A model generated the notes under the pieces. That model did not search any database, had not been told where the DNA came from, and saw nothing but the letters and a program-made list of their open reading frames with translations. From Halorhodospira halophila (lineage in GTDB: Bacteria > Pseudomonadota > Gammaproteobacteria > Nitrococcales > Halorhodospiraceae): DNA of 52,495 nt. The stretch's first letter is position 1, and each line of letters opens with the position of its first letter. The translations under genes were made by a program, and so were the position numbers. This document shows, piece by piece, positions 1-7,945 of this stretch. The stretch is from assembly GCF_016653405.1 (NCBI RefSeq), contig NZ_NHSN01000003.1:1-52495 (forward strand), in the 5' to 3' direction.

Positions 1-136
1 CCGCTGCCGTGTACCCCGCGACCCGGAAACGAAAGGGCTGCGAGAGCATCTCCTCACCCCACAGCTCCCGCAGCGGGTGGCATTTCCCTTCCAGCTCCAG
101 CTCGGCCCACGGACGAGGCTGCGGCACGGCCCCCAT
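1..136 (-). CDS. VgrG-like T6SS spike protein, N-terminal fragment cut by window edge
   Basis: The ATG at 136-134 overlaps the TGA of the upstream vgrG in an ATGA junction and opens a frame that stays open to the window edge (45 codons). The visible peptide has an acidic strand followed by 'LRELWGEEMLSQPFRFRV'. That resembles the first beta-strand block of VgrG proteins, where a 'LSxPFxFxV' phrase is typical. I infer a second, tandem vgrG-type gene in the same transcript. A VgrG-fold accessory protein that has only the N-terminal domain cannot be excluded, because most of the gene lies outside the window. Confidence 0.7.
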   Translation of the reverse strand, partial: MGAVPQPRPWAELELEGKCHPLRELWGEEMLSQPFRFRVAGYTAA

Positions 137-2199
137 CAGCGCCCCTCCTCGATGCAGGCGGCGGCGATCACCACCTCGTCGGCGCTGAGCTCAATCCGCT
201 GCCCTTCCAGGCGGACCTCACCGCTGTCCTCGACGCGCAAACCGAACCCGTCGCCGACCTGCAGACGCCCGCCGCCGGTGCTCACCAGGGTGACATCGCC
301 GGCCGCCTCCAGGTGCAGGGCTCCCCCTTCACAGCGCCAGTCGCCGTCTCCCTGCCGGGTGACCAGCCGCAACCCCGAGCCGGCATCCAGCGATACCGCC
401 TGCGCCGCTTCCAGGCCCACCTCCCCTTCCGCGGCCTCCTGGAGCAGATCCCCCTGGCCAGTCTCCAGGCGCAGGGTCTCCCCGGCGAACCAGCGCAATG
501 TCCCGTTCTCCGTCTCGAGGTGACAACTCTCCTCGACCTTCACCTGATAGGTCCCGGCCACATCGAGCCGCTGATCGCCGCCGCTGCGCAGACGCTGCTC
601 GCCACCACTTGCAAACTCCAGGCAACCGTCGGGGGCTTCGAGCGCGGCGCCCGGCGCATCCTCGCGCCCCTGCAGGGTCAACCGGGCCGCCTCGCCCACC
701 GCCAGTTCCGCGCGCTCGGCCCCGGGCCGGTCATCAAGAAGCAATCGCTGCCCGGCCGGGGTCTCGATTAGGTGCTGGTGGGAGTTGTCGCTGCTCACTG
801 GGCCCGGCTGGTCCTGACCGCTGAGGGCCCCCAGGATGACCGGCTGCTCAAGATCGCCATGCAACCCCGCGACCGCCACGCGGGTACCGGGTAGCAGCGG
901 CAGGTGGAGGCCATGGTCGGCACCGGCGCTCGGCTGAACCGCCCAGACCGGCGGTCCGGGCGGGGCGGCCTGCGGGGTACCGTCTGACTCGGGCTCATCG
1001 GCCAGGCGAATCCGGTACGCCCCGGCCTCGTCGAGTTCCGCGCGCCCCGGGTCACCGCCAGCCACGCGTGCCACGGTTACGCCGGGGACGGCGGGCGGGG
1101 AGACCGGCGCTGGTCGATAGCCCGCATCGAGGGGCAGGAGCTCCACCCGCCCGCGGTAATCCACCCGGTCCACGCCGCCCCCACCGTGGATGGCGGCACT
1201 CTGATCGCCCTCGTGCTCGACGTTGTACACCCAGTAAACGCCGTCCAGGGCGGCTTCCGGGTGCCCGCGAATCACCACCCGCATCCCGGGCAGCACCGGG
1301 GTCCCCACACCCGCCACGACCCGGTGCCGCCGCACCTCCGCCGCCTGGCGCACCCCTTCTGCCCACTCCGCATGGGCCGCCTCGCCGCCAGCGGTAACTC
1401 CGTAGAGCCCAAGCAGCGGATCGGCCGCCCGATGCCGTTCGCCGCCCGCCGTGGCATCACGGCTGCCATCGGGCAACGCCGGATCGAAACCGCCCACCCG
1501 CACCTGCCCTGGCTGCAGGCTGCAACAATGAGCAACATCCCAGATGACCGCCCGCGTGGGCGGCGTCGGTCCGCCGCTGGCACACCACGCCAACCCCACA
1601 TCCTCCAGACCGGCCCGCGCCAGGTGGTCGACGAGGCGCACCTCAGCCCGTCCTCCGGCATCCCGGACCACCGCGAAACAGCCATCCCGGGCCAGCACCC
1701 GGCCGAGGAAAGCCAGGTCATCCGCAGCGCCCTGAACCACCAGAGGCCGTTGCGGCAGCGAGCGCTCCACGCCCACCGCGACGGACACGCCACCGGGCAG
1801 GGCACCGTCCAGGAGATCGCGGGCGATCTCCACCCCCGAGCAATTCCGATAGACCGCACGACGGAACGAGCCGGTCAGCGGATAAAGCGGCGAGCGCACG
1901 GTCAGATTGGCCACCCTCGGTCCTGGGCCATCACCGGTCAGGACCACCTCGCTGACAAACCCATGTACGGTTTGCGCGGTATCCCCTTGCCCCAGGGTGA
2001 CCGCCACGAGTTGCCCGGGCCACCCGTGGGCCTCATCCCCGATCGGACCGCGCACCCGTACCTCGAGGCGATCAAGGCCCTCCAGGGCCTGTTGGCCGAC
2101 AACCCGTTCGACCTGCAGCGCTGCCGGGTCCACTCCGGGGAGTCGGATCCCGAACAGGGCGTGTCCAGCGCCTTTGCCTTCCATGGTATGACTGATCAT
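136..2199 (-). CDS. vgrG: VgrG, type VI secretion spike protein (TssI)
   Basis: This 687-residue protein should trimerise into the spike capping the Hcp tube. The N-terminal half has the VgrG beta-barrel pattern, including 'GFVSEVVLTGDGPG' and 'RSPLYPLTGSFRRAVYRNCSG'. An OB-fold/gp5 segment follows near residues 360-470, with 'LPLLPGTRVAVAGLHGDLEQPVILG'. The C-terminal third is a valine- and glycine-rich repeated strand region like the gp5 needle or DUF2345 helix. No enzymatic C-terminal extension is seen, so effector cargo would be separate. The frame is open for another 69 codons upstream, but ATG 2199 is chosen: it forms an ATGA overlap with the tssG stop and begins just before the first recognisable strand. 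The gene is last but one in the visible operon. Confidence 0.9.
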   Translation of the reverse strand: MISHTMEGKGAGHALFGIRLPGVDPAALQVERVVGQQALEGLDRLEVRVRGPIGDEAHGWPGQLVAVTLGQGDTAQTVHGFVSEVVLTGDGPGPRVANLTVRSPLYPLTGSFRRAVYRNCSGVEIARDLLDGALPGGVSVAVGVERSLPQRPLVVQGAADDLAFLGRVLARDGCFAVVRDAGGRAEVRLVDHLARAGLEDVGLAWCASGGPTPPTRAVIWDVAHCCSLQPGQVRVGGFDPALPDGSRDATAGGERHRAADPLLGLYGVTAGGEAAHAEWAEGVRQAAEVRRHRVVAGVGTPVLPGMRVVIRGHPEAALDGVYWVYNVEHEGDQSAAIHGGGGVDRVDYRGRVELLPLDAGYRPAPVSPPAVPGVTVARVAGGDPGRAELDEAGAYRIRLADEPESDGTPQAAPPGPPVWAVQPSAGADHGLHLPLLPGTRVAVAGLHGDLEQPVILGALSGQDQPGPVSSDNSHQHLIETPAGQRLLLDDRPGAERAELAVGEAARLTLQGREDAPGAALEAPDGCLEFASGGEQRLRSGGDQRLDVAGTYQVKVEESCHLETENGTLRWFAGETLRLETGQGDLLQEAAEGEVGLEAAQAVSLDAGSGLRLVTRQGDGDWRCEGGALHLEAAGDVTLVSTGGGRLQVGDGFGLRVEDSGEVRLEGQRIELSADEVVIAAACIEEGR

Positions 2200-3158
2200 C
2201 TCCGCTCTCCTCTCGCGCTCGCCTCGGGAGCCGCCGACACCGATACCGGGAACGGCAAGGACGTCTCCCGAGCCGCCCACTCGCCGACCCACGTGGCCGC
2301 GCCGAGGGGCGCGGACGCGCCGAGGTACCACGCAGGCAACCGGCCCGGGGCGGCGATGATGCGCGCGCGGACCTGCGCCACCGGCCCGAGGTAGCGGCGC
2401 AACCACGCCCCGAGATGCCTGGCGCGGGCCTGTTCAACCCGCGCCGACGCAGTGGCCGGGGGCACCGGCCCCACCCGCACACCCACGAGCCCGCCGGCGA
2501 CCATCGCAACGCCGCCCAGCCCCCAACCATCGCCCAGCCGCGGCGCCTGTCCGCCGCCCAGCGGCCGCTCGTCAAGCCGCTGCGCGACCGGCTGCCGGTC
2601 CGCCACTGCCACTCGCTGCTCCCCAATCACCCGCTGCAACAGGCAACGCAGGCCGGCACGGCTCGGACGTCGGGCCAGGTGCAGATCGAGGCCGCCCAGC
2701 CCCCGCTCCGGCACGGTTCCGAGAGCCGCCAGGGATTGTGCCCAAGGAGCGGACGACGCTGGCCCGTCCAGCGCCCGCCACCCCGCCAGCAACCCCGCAT
2801 AGACCGAGGCATTCAGCGTGCGCAGCAGGGAACGGATCCGCTCACCGACGGGATCCTCGCGCGCCGCCAACTCCAGCCAGTAGCCAGGTAGCGGCGCTTC
2901 CGCCCCGAGCAGGGCCAGCACGTTGGCCTCGATCACGACCCGCCGGTCACCGACCCGCCGACAGCGCCGGATCTCAGCTGCCGGGAAGGTCCATTCGGCC
3001 GCCGGCTCGATGCGATACCCCGGACCGGACTCGCCAGCACCCAGCGCCGACAGGCCGGCCTGCTCGAGCTGCCAGACTGCCTCCCGCAGCCCCAGCCTCG
3101 CGCCCCGGGTCACGACCCGCGCCACGGCGGACTCCGCCGGTTTCAGCTCCGTGGCCAC
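2196..3158 (-). CDS. tssG: TssG (ImpH/VasB), T6SS baseplate subunit
   Basis: This 320-residue protein has the TssG N-terminal pattern 'LREAVWQLEQAG', then 'IEPAAEWTFPAAEIRRC' and 'LLGAEAPLPGYWLEL', as in the ImpH/VasB family. TssG pairs with two TssF copies and TssE in the baseplate wedge beneath the sheath. The start is a GTG (3158) inside the 3' end of tssF (16-base overlap), and the stop overlaps the vgrG start, so translation is probably coupled on both sides. Its length is normal for the family (about 300-370 residues). Order tssE-tssF-tssG is the usual one. tssH often follows directly, but here vgrG does. Confidence 0.93.
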   Translation of the reverse strand: MATELKPAESAVARVVTRGARLGLREAVWQLEQAGLSALGAGESGPGYRIEPAAEWTFPAAEIRRCRRVGDRRVVIEANVLALLGAEAPLPGYWLELAAREDPVGERIRSLLRTLNASVYAGLLAGWRALDGPASSAPWAQSLAALGTVPERGLGGLDLHLARRPSRAGLRCLLQRVIGEQRVAVADRQPVAQRLDERPLGGGQAPRLGDGWGLGGVAMVAGGLVGVRVGPVPPATASARVEQARARHLGAWLRRYLGPVAQVRARIIAAPGRLPAWYLGASAPLGAATWVGEWAARETSLPFPVSVSAAPEASARGERR

Positions 3159-4840
3159 TGCGCGACCTCATCGCCGGTCTCCAGGCGCAACCCCAAGACC
3201 ACGAACCGATCCAGAGGCGCCCAGGCGGCCAGCACCCGATAAACCCCCTCCGCGAAGAGATACGCCTCACCCGGGTCCCGCCACGGTCGCGGGTCGAGCT
3301 CCAGGACCACATGCAGCCCCGTCTCTACCACGCCCTGCCGAACCCGAACCGTCGGGCGGCAGGTCACATCGCGCAACGCGGCCCGACAGGCCTCGGCCGC
3401 CGCGCTGTTCGGCGCATCCGCCAGAGCAGCGACCAGTTCCAAAATGCCCTCCCGGGTCGCCCATCGTTCCGCATCGCCCCGAATCAGACGGGACAACGCC
3501 TGGAACCGGCCGACCTCCAGAGCGGCCCACTGGAAACGACTCGGCCGCCGCAGGTTGGTCACCGCCACCCCGTCAGGCACCCCCGTCCCCGGCTGCTTGA
3601 CGTCGCCCCGGCCGAGGCAGCGCCGCGGCAGATCGCCGTGCGAATACCGCACCCGGGCCCCGAGCGTACCCGGACCCGCCGGGGCGTCCAGGCGCACGGC
3701 CACATCCTCGCCGCCCCCCTGCTGGCGACGCTGGACCCGGAACATCCCAGTCGGCTCCGGGTCCAGCCCGGATTGCCAGGGCGGTTGATACACATGAACT
3801 CGTCCACTGCTCGCCTCCCGCAAACGCAAGTCGAGCACCTGGTGGACGATGCGGCAGCCAGGGCCATCGGCGTCACTGCACACGCTATAAGGCCCCGGGC
3901 CACCCTCGATCCACTGCGCTTCGGCTTCGGCGGACCCACTGTTGACGGCCGGCAGGCAATTGGCACGCAGCAGCTGCTGCACCCCCGCCGCGGCAGCCGG
4001 CGCAGGCCAGTTCATTTCGCAACGCACCTCCAGGCGCTGACTCCCTGCCGGCAGTTCCACCCCGTCCAACCCCCTCAGTTGGATGAAAGCGAGCAGCGGC
4101 CGGGCCAGAAAGAAACACCGAAAGTGGTCCAGAGCGGCGACGATCGGCTCGCCCGCCCCCGCCTGGACACCCGCCACCGGCCACGGGGTCAGCAGTTCTC
4201 CACCGCCGATGATCCGCCCCGGCTCCCCGTCACCACGGCTAATCCGCACCCGGCGGGTGCCGTGCAGCAGGGCCGCACGCAGGCGCTCCCAGAGACCCGC
4301 CTCGGCGTCGATGAACAGAGGCAGGTTCGCCGGCGGCTCGGGCGCTCCAGCGTCGGCTTTCGAGAATCGAAGCACCAAGCGCACCTCGCTGCCGCCCTCG
4401 TCACCCGGCAACCACTCGGCGCGCTCGACCTCGATGGGTTCGACGGTTCCGGCCGCAAGCGTCACGAAGGGAATCGCCACCCCTTCGGCACACTCGGTGG
4501 CCGACCAAACCTCAGTGTTTCTCGGCAACGCTACGGGCTCGACCACCGCATCATCCGCCGAGAACGCCAGCACCGTGGCGCTGGGCCAGGGCTCGGCCAG
4601 TTCCGGGGCAGCCAGGTGCAGCAGCTGCTGATGGAGATCCTCGACCCCGGCGGCGAGCTCGGCGTGGACACCGGCCGTCAGAAAGGCGACTCCCTCGAGG
4701 AGTCGCTCCACATACGGATCACGATCGTTGGGATCTTCCAAACCGAGCATGCGCGCCTCCGTCGGGAAGGCCCGGGCGAAGGCCGCGCCGGCCTCACTCA
4801 GCCGGCGCATCTCCTGCTCAAACGCACGCCTCAGATCCAT
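3143..4840 (-). CDS. tssF: TssF (ImpG/VasA), T6SS baseplate subunit
   Basis: This 565-residue protein starts with the signature 'EQEMRRLSEAGAAFARAFP' and 'PYVERLLEGVAFLTA', followed by the long all-beta body of ImpG/VasA proteins. It forms the main body of the baseplate wedge with TssG, TssE and TssK. Two in-frame ATGs lie close together at 4846 and 4840. I prefer 4840, because the GGAG motif then sits about 7 bases upstream and the protein begins MDLRRAF, close to the family's usual MD start. It overlaps tssE upstream by 23 bases and tssG downstream by 16 bases. Confidence 0.93.
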   Translation of the reverse strand: MDLRRAFEQEMRRLSEAGAAFARAFPTEARMLGLEDPNDRDPYVERLLEGVAFLTAGVHAELAAGVEDLHQQLLHLAAPELAEPWPSATVLAFSADDAVVEPVALPRNTEVWSATECAEGVAIPFVTLAAGTVEPIEVERAEWLPGDEGGSEVRLVLRFSKADAGAPEPPANLPLFIDAEAGLWERLRAALLHGTRRVRISRGDGEPGRIIGGGELLTPWPVAGVQAGAGEPIVAALDHFRCFFLARPLLAFIQLRGLDGVELPAGSQRLEVRCEMNWPAPAAAAGVQQLLRANCLPAVNSGSAEAEAQWIEGGPGPYSVCSDADGPGCRIVHQVLDLRLREASSGRVHVYQPPWQSGLDPEPTGMFRVQRRQQGGGEDVAVRLDAPAGPGTLGARVRYSHGDLPRRCLGRGDVKQPGTGVPDGVAVTNLRRPSRFQWAALEVGRFQALSRLIRGDAERWATREGILELVAALADAPNSAAAEACRAALRDVTCRPTVRVRQGVVETGLHVVLELDPRPWRDPGEAYLFAEGVYRVLAAWAPLDRFVVLGLRLETGDEVAQWPRS

Positions 4841-5252
4841 CTTCATCTCCGTTCAGCAGATGCACGGCGGCGTTCCCGTCCACCGCCAACTCCAGCGTCA
4901 CCCCATCCCCGCAGTGAAGCTGCGCATACAACCGCAACCCCAGCACGTAGCCCGCATCCACCGGTGCAGGCCACGCCCGGACCGCCACCCTCGCCACACG
5001 CGGCTCATAGCGTGGAACCAGCTCGCGGGCAGCCTCGGCCAGGCACGCAGCGGCACCGTCCAGATCGTGGTAATGCGACGACAGATCCGGCAGACCGTAT
5101 CCGGCCAGGTGCGCCGGGCGACCGCGGCGCGCCCCAAGCAGCCGGAGTATGTGCCGGGCAACACTCGAGCGGCGGTTGTGCCGGCCCGCCCGGGCAGGGC
5201 GGGCCGTGCGCCCGCCGACACCCTCAAGCACATCGAGCAACCCTTCGGTCAC
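4818..5252 (-). CDS. tssE: TssE, gp25-like T6SS baseplate protein
   Basis: This 144-residue protein shows the gp25/TssE core: 'SVARHILRLLGARRG', then 'GLPDLSS', and later 'LVPRYEPRVARVAVRA', in which the arginine-rich strand matches the 'YEPRL' region of T4 gp25. It acts as a lysozyme-like-fold clamp between baseplate wedges and sheath. The start is GTG 5252 with a good GGGAGG site 6 bases upstream. A strong hairpin (5272-5292) separates it from hcp. It overlaps tssF by 23 bases. Confidence 0.9.
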   Translation of the reverse strand: MTEGLLDVLEGVGGRTARPARAGRHNRRSSVARHILRLLGARRGRPAHLAGYGLPDLSSHYHDLDGAAACLAEAARELVPRYEPRVARVAVRAWPAPVDAGYVLGLRLYAQLHCGDGVTLELAVDGNAAVHLLNGDEDGSEACV

Positions 5253-5271
5253 GTTCTACCTCCCGAGCCGG

Positions 5272-5292
5272 GCCGGGGCCAGCGGCCCCGGC
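5272..5292 (-). promoter_or_regulatory. Intercistronic hairpin between hcp and tssE
   Basis: There is a perfect 9-bp GC-only stem (GCCGGGGCC / GGCCCCGGC) with a 3-base loop. It lies in the 56-base gap between the hcp stop and the tssE GTG. It has no T-run, so it looks more like an RNA 3'-end stabiliser or partial attenuator than a full terminator. Inferred role: keeping hcp message more abundant than that of the low-copy baseplate genes downstream. Confidence 0.6.
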
Positions 5293-5308
5293 GTGCGCTC
5301 CCGACCCT

Positions 5309-5794
5309 TCAGCGGGCCTCCGTCCAGGAGTCCGAGAACTCGATGTTTCCGTCCACGTAGGCCCAGGTAATGCGGCCGTAGCGGATCGCCACCTGCTCCA
5401 TGTGCGGGAAGCGCTCCTTGTCGGCCTCCTTGACGTTATGCATCACCGGGCGGACCGAGGTGATCTTCACGTCGTTCAGGGTGTGCCGGAAGTATTCCTG
5501 TTCGTTGCCCGATTCATCGATCTGGTACCAGCTCAGCACCAACTCCTCGAGCGTCTGCCCCTTGCTGCACGCCTTGTACAGGTACGGCGAAGCGGCATCG
5601 AAGGCCTTGGTGAAGACGAAGGGCTCGTGCTTGCGCGTGCCGGTCAGGGCCCCCGTGTCGCTGTCCGTGGGGATGCGCAGTTCGTGCTCGAAACCGAGTA
5701 CCTCGATGCTGCCCTCGCGGTCGGTGACGGTGACCGAACCCTCGATCTCGTTGCCCTGATCGTCCTTGAGCCACATGTAAGCGGGAATCGCCAT
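5309..5794 (-). CDS. hcp: Hcp (TssD), T6SS inner tube protein
   Basis: This 161-residue protein begins 'MAIPAYMWLKDDQGNEI' and has 'GFEHELRIPTDSDTGALTGTRKHEPF', 'TLEELVLSWYQ' and 'YFRHTLNDVKITSVRP', all hallmark Hcp strands. It forms hexameric rings that stack into the tube propelled by the TssBC sheath. The ribosome binding site is strong (GAGGAGG, about 8 bases before ATG 5794). It sits directly after tssC (34-base gap) and is followed by a hairpin, consistent with high expression as one block with the sheath genes. Length and fold are complete. Confidence 0.96.
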   Translation of the reverse strand: MAIPAYMWLKDDQGNEIEGSVTVTDREGSIEVLGFEHELRIPTDSDTGALTGTRKHEPFVFTKAFDAASPYLYKACSKGQTLEELVLSWYQIDESGNEQEYFRHTLNDVKITSVRPVMHNVKEADKERFPHMEQVAIRYGRITWAYVDGNIEFSDSWTEAR

Positions 5795-5828
5795 GGTTTC
5801 GCCTCCTCTTCCTTGAGCCTTGGCGGTT

Positions 5829-7334
5829 TTAGGTCGGCAGCTGCGACACCAGCGAGAGCTTCAGGTCGATACCCTCGATCTGGAAGTGCGGCATGACCGA
5901 CATGTTGACCCGGTAGAAACCGGGGTTCTCGGGGACCTCCTCGACCTCGACAGCCCCCTCGCGCAGCGGACGGGTGGCCACCAGATCGGGGTCGGGATTC
6001 TGCATCTTGGTCACCAGCCCCTGCAGCCAGTCGTTGAGTTCGTTCTCCAGATCCTGCCGACTCTTGGCCGAACCGATGTTCTCCCGCTGGAGGACCTTCA
6101 GGTAGTGGGCCAGGCGGGAGACCAGGAAGATATACGGAAGCCGGGCATTGATCCGGGCGTTCGCCGTGGCCGCCGGACTGCTATAACGGGCCGGGCGCTG
6201 CGCCGAGTTGGCCGAGAAGAAGCAGGCGTAGTCGCTGTTCTTGTAGAAGCTCAACGGTATGAAGCCGGCCTCGGCCAGCTCGAGCTCGCGGTTCTCGGAG
6301 ATCAGCACCTCAGTGGGGGTCTTGGTCTGTGCCCCGCGCCCGAGATCGAAGACGTGAATCGGCAGCTGCTCCAGCTTGCCACCCGACTCCGGTCCGCGGA
6401 TGTTGACCGTCCAGCCGTGGGCCTTGAATGAACGCGCCATGTTGGCGGCGAAGGCGAAAGCGGCATTGCCCCAGAGGTAGCGGTCGTGGTCCGGCCCGGT
6501 GACGTTTTCCCGATAGCCGAAGGCGCGAGTGGGGTTGTCTGGCCCATAGGGCAGGCGCAGCAGGAACCGGGGCAAGGTTAGACCGACGTAACGGGCATCT
6601 TCGGTGTCCCGGAAGCCTCGCCAGCGAGCGTATTCGGCCTTGTCCAGGTAGCTGGCGATGTCCGGAATTCGCACCACCTCGTCGAGGGAGGCCTTGCCGA
6701 AAAAGTCCCGGCCAACGGCTCCCAGGAAGGGGCAATGGGCCGCTGCCGCGATCCGCGACACCTCCGTGAGCAGATTGATATCCGCCGCTGAGCAGTCGAA
6801 CTCGTAATTGGAGACCATGGCGGCCAGCGGTTCACCACCCGGGGTGTCGTACTCCTGAACATAGACGTGCTGATACAGGCCCGACTGGGTGATGTCCGTA
6901 ACATCCTCGAGCTCCCCGGCCAGCTCCTCCTTGGAGACGTCGAGCAGTTCCAGCTTGATGTTCGCCCTCGGGTCACTGCGCTCGACCAGGAAGCGCAGGC
7001 TGCGCCAGGCCGCTTCGACGCGCTGGAATTCCGGGTGGTGAAGGACGGCGTCGAGCTGCTCGCTCACCGCGGCATCGATGCGGGCGATATATTCGTCGAG
7101 CAGTGCCTTGTCGATACGCTCGACCAGCTCGGCATCCTGACTGGCCAAATCGAGAAAGACCTGCAACGCCGCGGTCAAACGGCTTTCCGAGGGGATGTCG
7201 GCCATGACCGCGGAGTCCTGAAAGGTCGCGATCTCAAGGGCCCCGGAGACCGGCTCGACCTCGGCAAGCTGGCACAGGCGGGCGTAGCTCGCCTCGGGGG
7301 CGGCTTCGGCGCTGTTCTCGGTCTGCTCCGTCAT
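5829..7334 (-). CDS. tssC: TssC (VipB/ImpD), T6SS sheath large subunit
   Basis: This 501-residue protein carries the VipB core: 'HPEFQRVEAAWRSLRFLVERSD', 'GEPLAAMVSNYEFDCSAADINLL', 'FFGKASLDEVVRIPDI', 'LPRFLLRLPYG', and the C-terminal strand with 'NMSVMPHFQIEGIDLKLSLVSQLP'. With TssB it forms the contractile sheath. The ATG at 7334 is 3 bases after the tssB stop, so the pair is co-translated. Length fits the family (about 490-500 residues). In most T6SSs the sheath is recycled by ClpV, but that gene is not seen in this window. Confidence 0.97.
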   Translation of the reverse strand: MTEQTENSAEAAPEASYARLCQLAEVEPVSGALEIATFQDSAVMADIPSESRLTAALQVFLDLASQDAELVERIDKALLDEYIARIDAAVSEQLDAVLHHPEFQRVEAAWRSLRFLVERSDPRANIKLELLDVSKEELAGELEDVTDITQSGLYQHVYVQEYDTPGGEPLAAMVSNYEFDCSAADINLLTEVSRIAAAAHCPFLGAVGRDFFGKASLDEVVRIPDIASYLDKAEYARWRGFRDTEDARYVGLTLPRFLLRLPYGPDNPTRAFGYRENVTGPDHDRYLWGNAAFAFAANMARSFKAHGWTVNIRGPESGGKLEQLPIHVFDLGRGAQTKTPTEVLISENRELELAEAGFIPLSFYKNSDYACFFSANSAQRPARYSSPAATANARINARLPYIFLVSRLAHYLKVLQRENIGSAKSRQDLENELNDWLQGLVTKMQNPDPDLVATRPLREGAVEVEEVPENPGFYRVNMSVMPHFQIEGIDLKLSLVSQLPT

Positions 7335-7337
7335 GGC

Positions 7338-7895
7338 TCACTCCTGCCCTTCCCCATCGGTGTCCGTCGCCGCCCCCGATGGGCCATGATCGCCGCCCTC
7401 GCCGGTCTGTAGGGGAGCAATCTGCTGGAGCTCGCCCATCACCCCCTCGAGCTCCTGCTGGTTCTGCACGATACGCTCGAGTTCACGGCGAAAACGGGCG
7501 TTGTCAAGGACGTTGGACTTGAGATCCTTGAGCAGGTTGCGCATCGCCAGCAGGTTGTTCACCTGGGGGATCTGGCGCGCCACGGCCTCGGGCGTGAAGG
7601 CATCAAAACCGTCGAAGCTCAGCGACACCCGGATCTGCGAGCCATCCGCACGGAAGGTGTTGGGCACGGTCACCTGCAGCGACGGATGGAGATCACCGAG
7701 TACGGCGTCAAGATTGCCCCGGTCGATGGGGACCCGCTCACGCTCAGCCAGCCGGCCACTGGCCTGACCGTTGCTGAAGTCGCCCAGGACCAGCATCTTC
7801 AGGGGTAGCTCCAGCGTCTTGCGGGCATCCCCGGTCTCCACATCGAGGGTGATGTTCACCCGCGACTTCGGCACTTCCTGTTGAAAGCTCTCCAT
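7338..7895 (-). CDS. tssB: TssB (VipA/ImpC), T6SS sheath small subunit
   Basis: This 185-residue protein begins 'MESFQQEVPKSRVNITLDV' and contains 'LPLKMLVLGDFSNG' and 'INVNL'-region equivalents such as 'VSLSFDGFDAFTPEAVARQIP', typical of VipA. ATG 7895 is chosen over the longer upstream frame because AAGGAG lies 6 bases upstream and the conserved N-terminus starts here. An acidic, glycine-rich tail follows residue 165. TssB pairs with TssC and its N-terminal helix normally carries the ClpV-contact region. A hairpin sits between this gene and tssA. Confidence 0.96.
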   Translation of the reverse strand: MESFQQEVPKSRVNITLDVETGDARKTLELPLKMLVLGDFSNGQASGRLAERERVPIDRGNLDAVLGDLHPSLQVTVPNTFRADGSQIRVSLSFDGFDAFTPEAVARQIPQVNNLLAMRNLLKDLKSNVLDNARFRRELERIVQNQQELEGVMGELQQIAPLQTGEGGDHGPSGAATDTDGEGQE

Positions 7896-7923
7896 GGCCT
7901 GCTCCTTGGCATCGATGGACTCC

Positions 7924-7945
7924 ACCGGAGCTGTCACGCTCCGGT
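7924..7945 (-). promoter_or_regulatory. Intercistronic hairpin between tssA and tssB
   Basis: There is a perfect 8-bp stem (ACCGGAGC / GCTCCGGT) with a 6-base loop. It touches the last base of the tssA stop codon and lies about 17 bases before the tssB ribosome binding site. It has no T-run. It may be an mRNA processing or stabilising element that separates the low-copy membrane-complex genes upstream from the sheath genes downstream; this is inferred. Confidence 0.5.

Noticed and set aside
2738-5896. 1052-codon open frame on the plus strand
   Set aside because: It is antisense to tssG, tssF, tssE and hcp, is Pro/Arg/His-rich low-complexity sequence, and is a product of high GC content.
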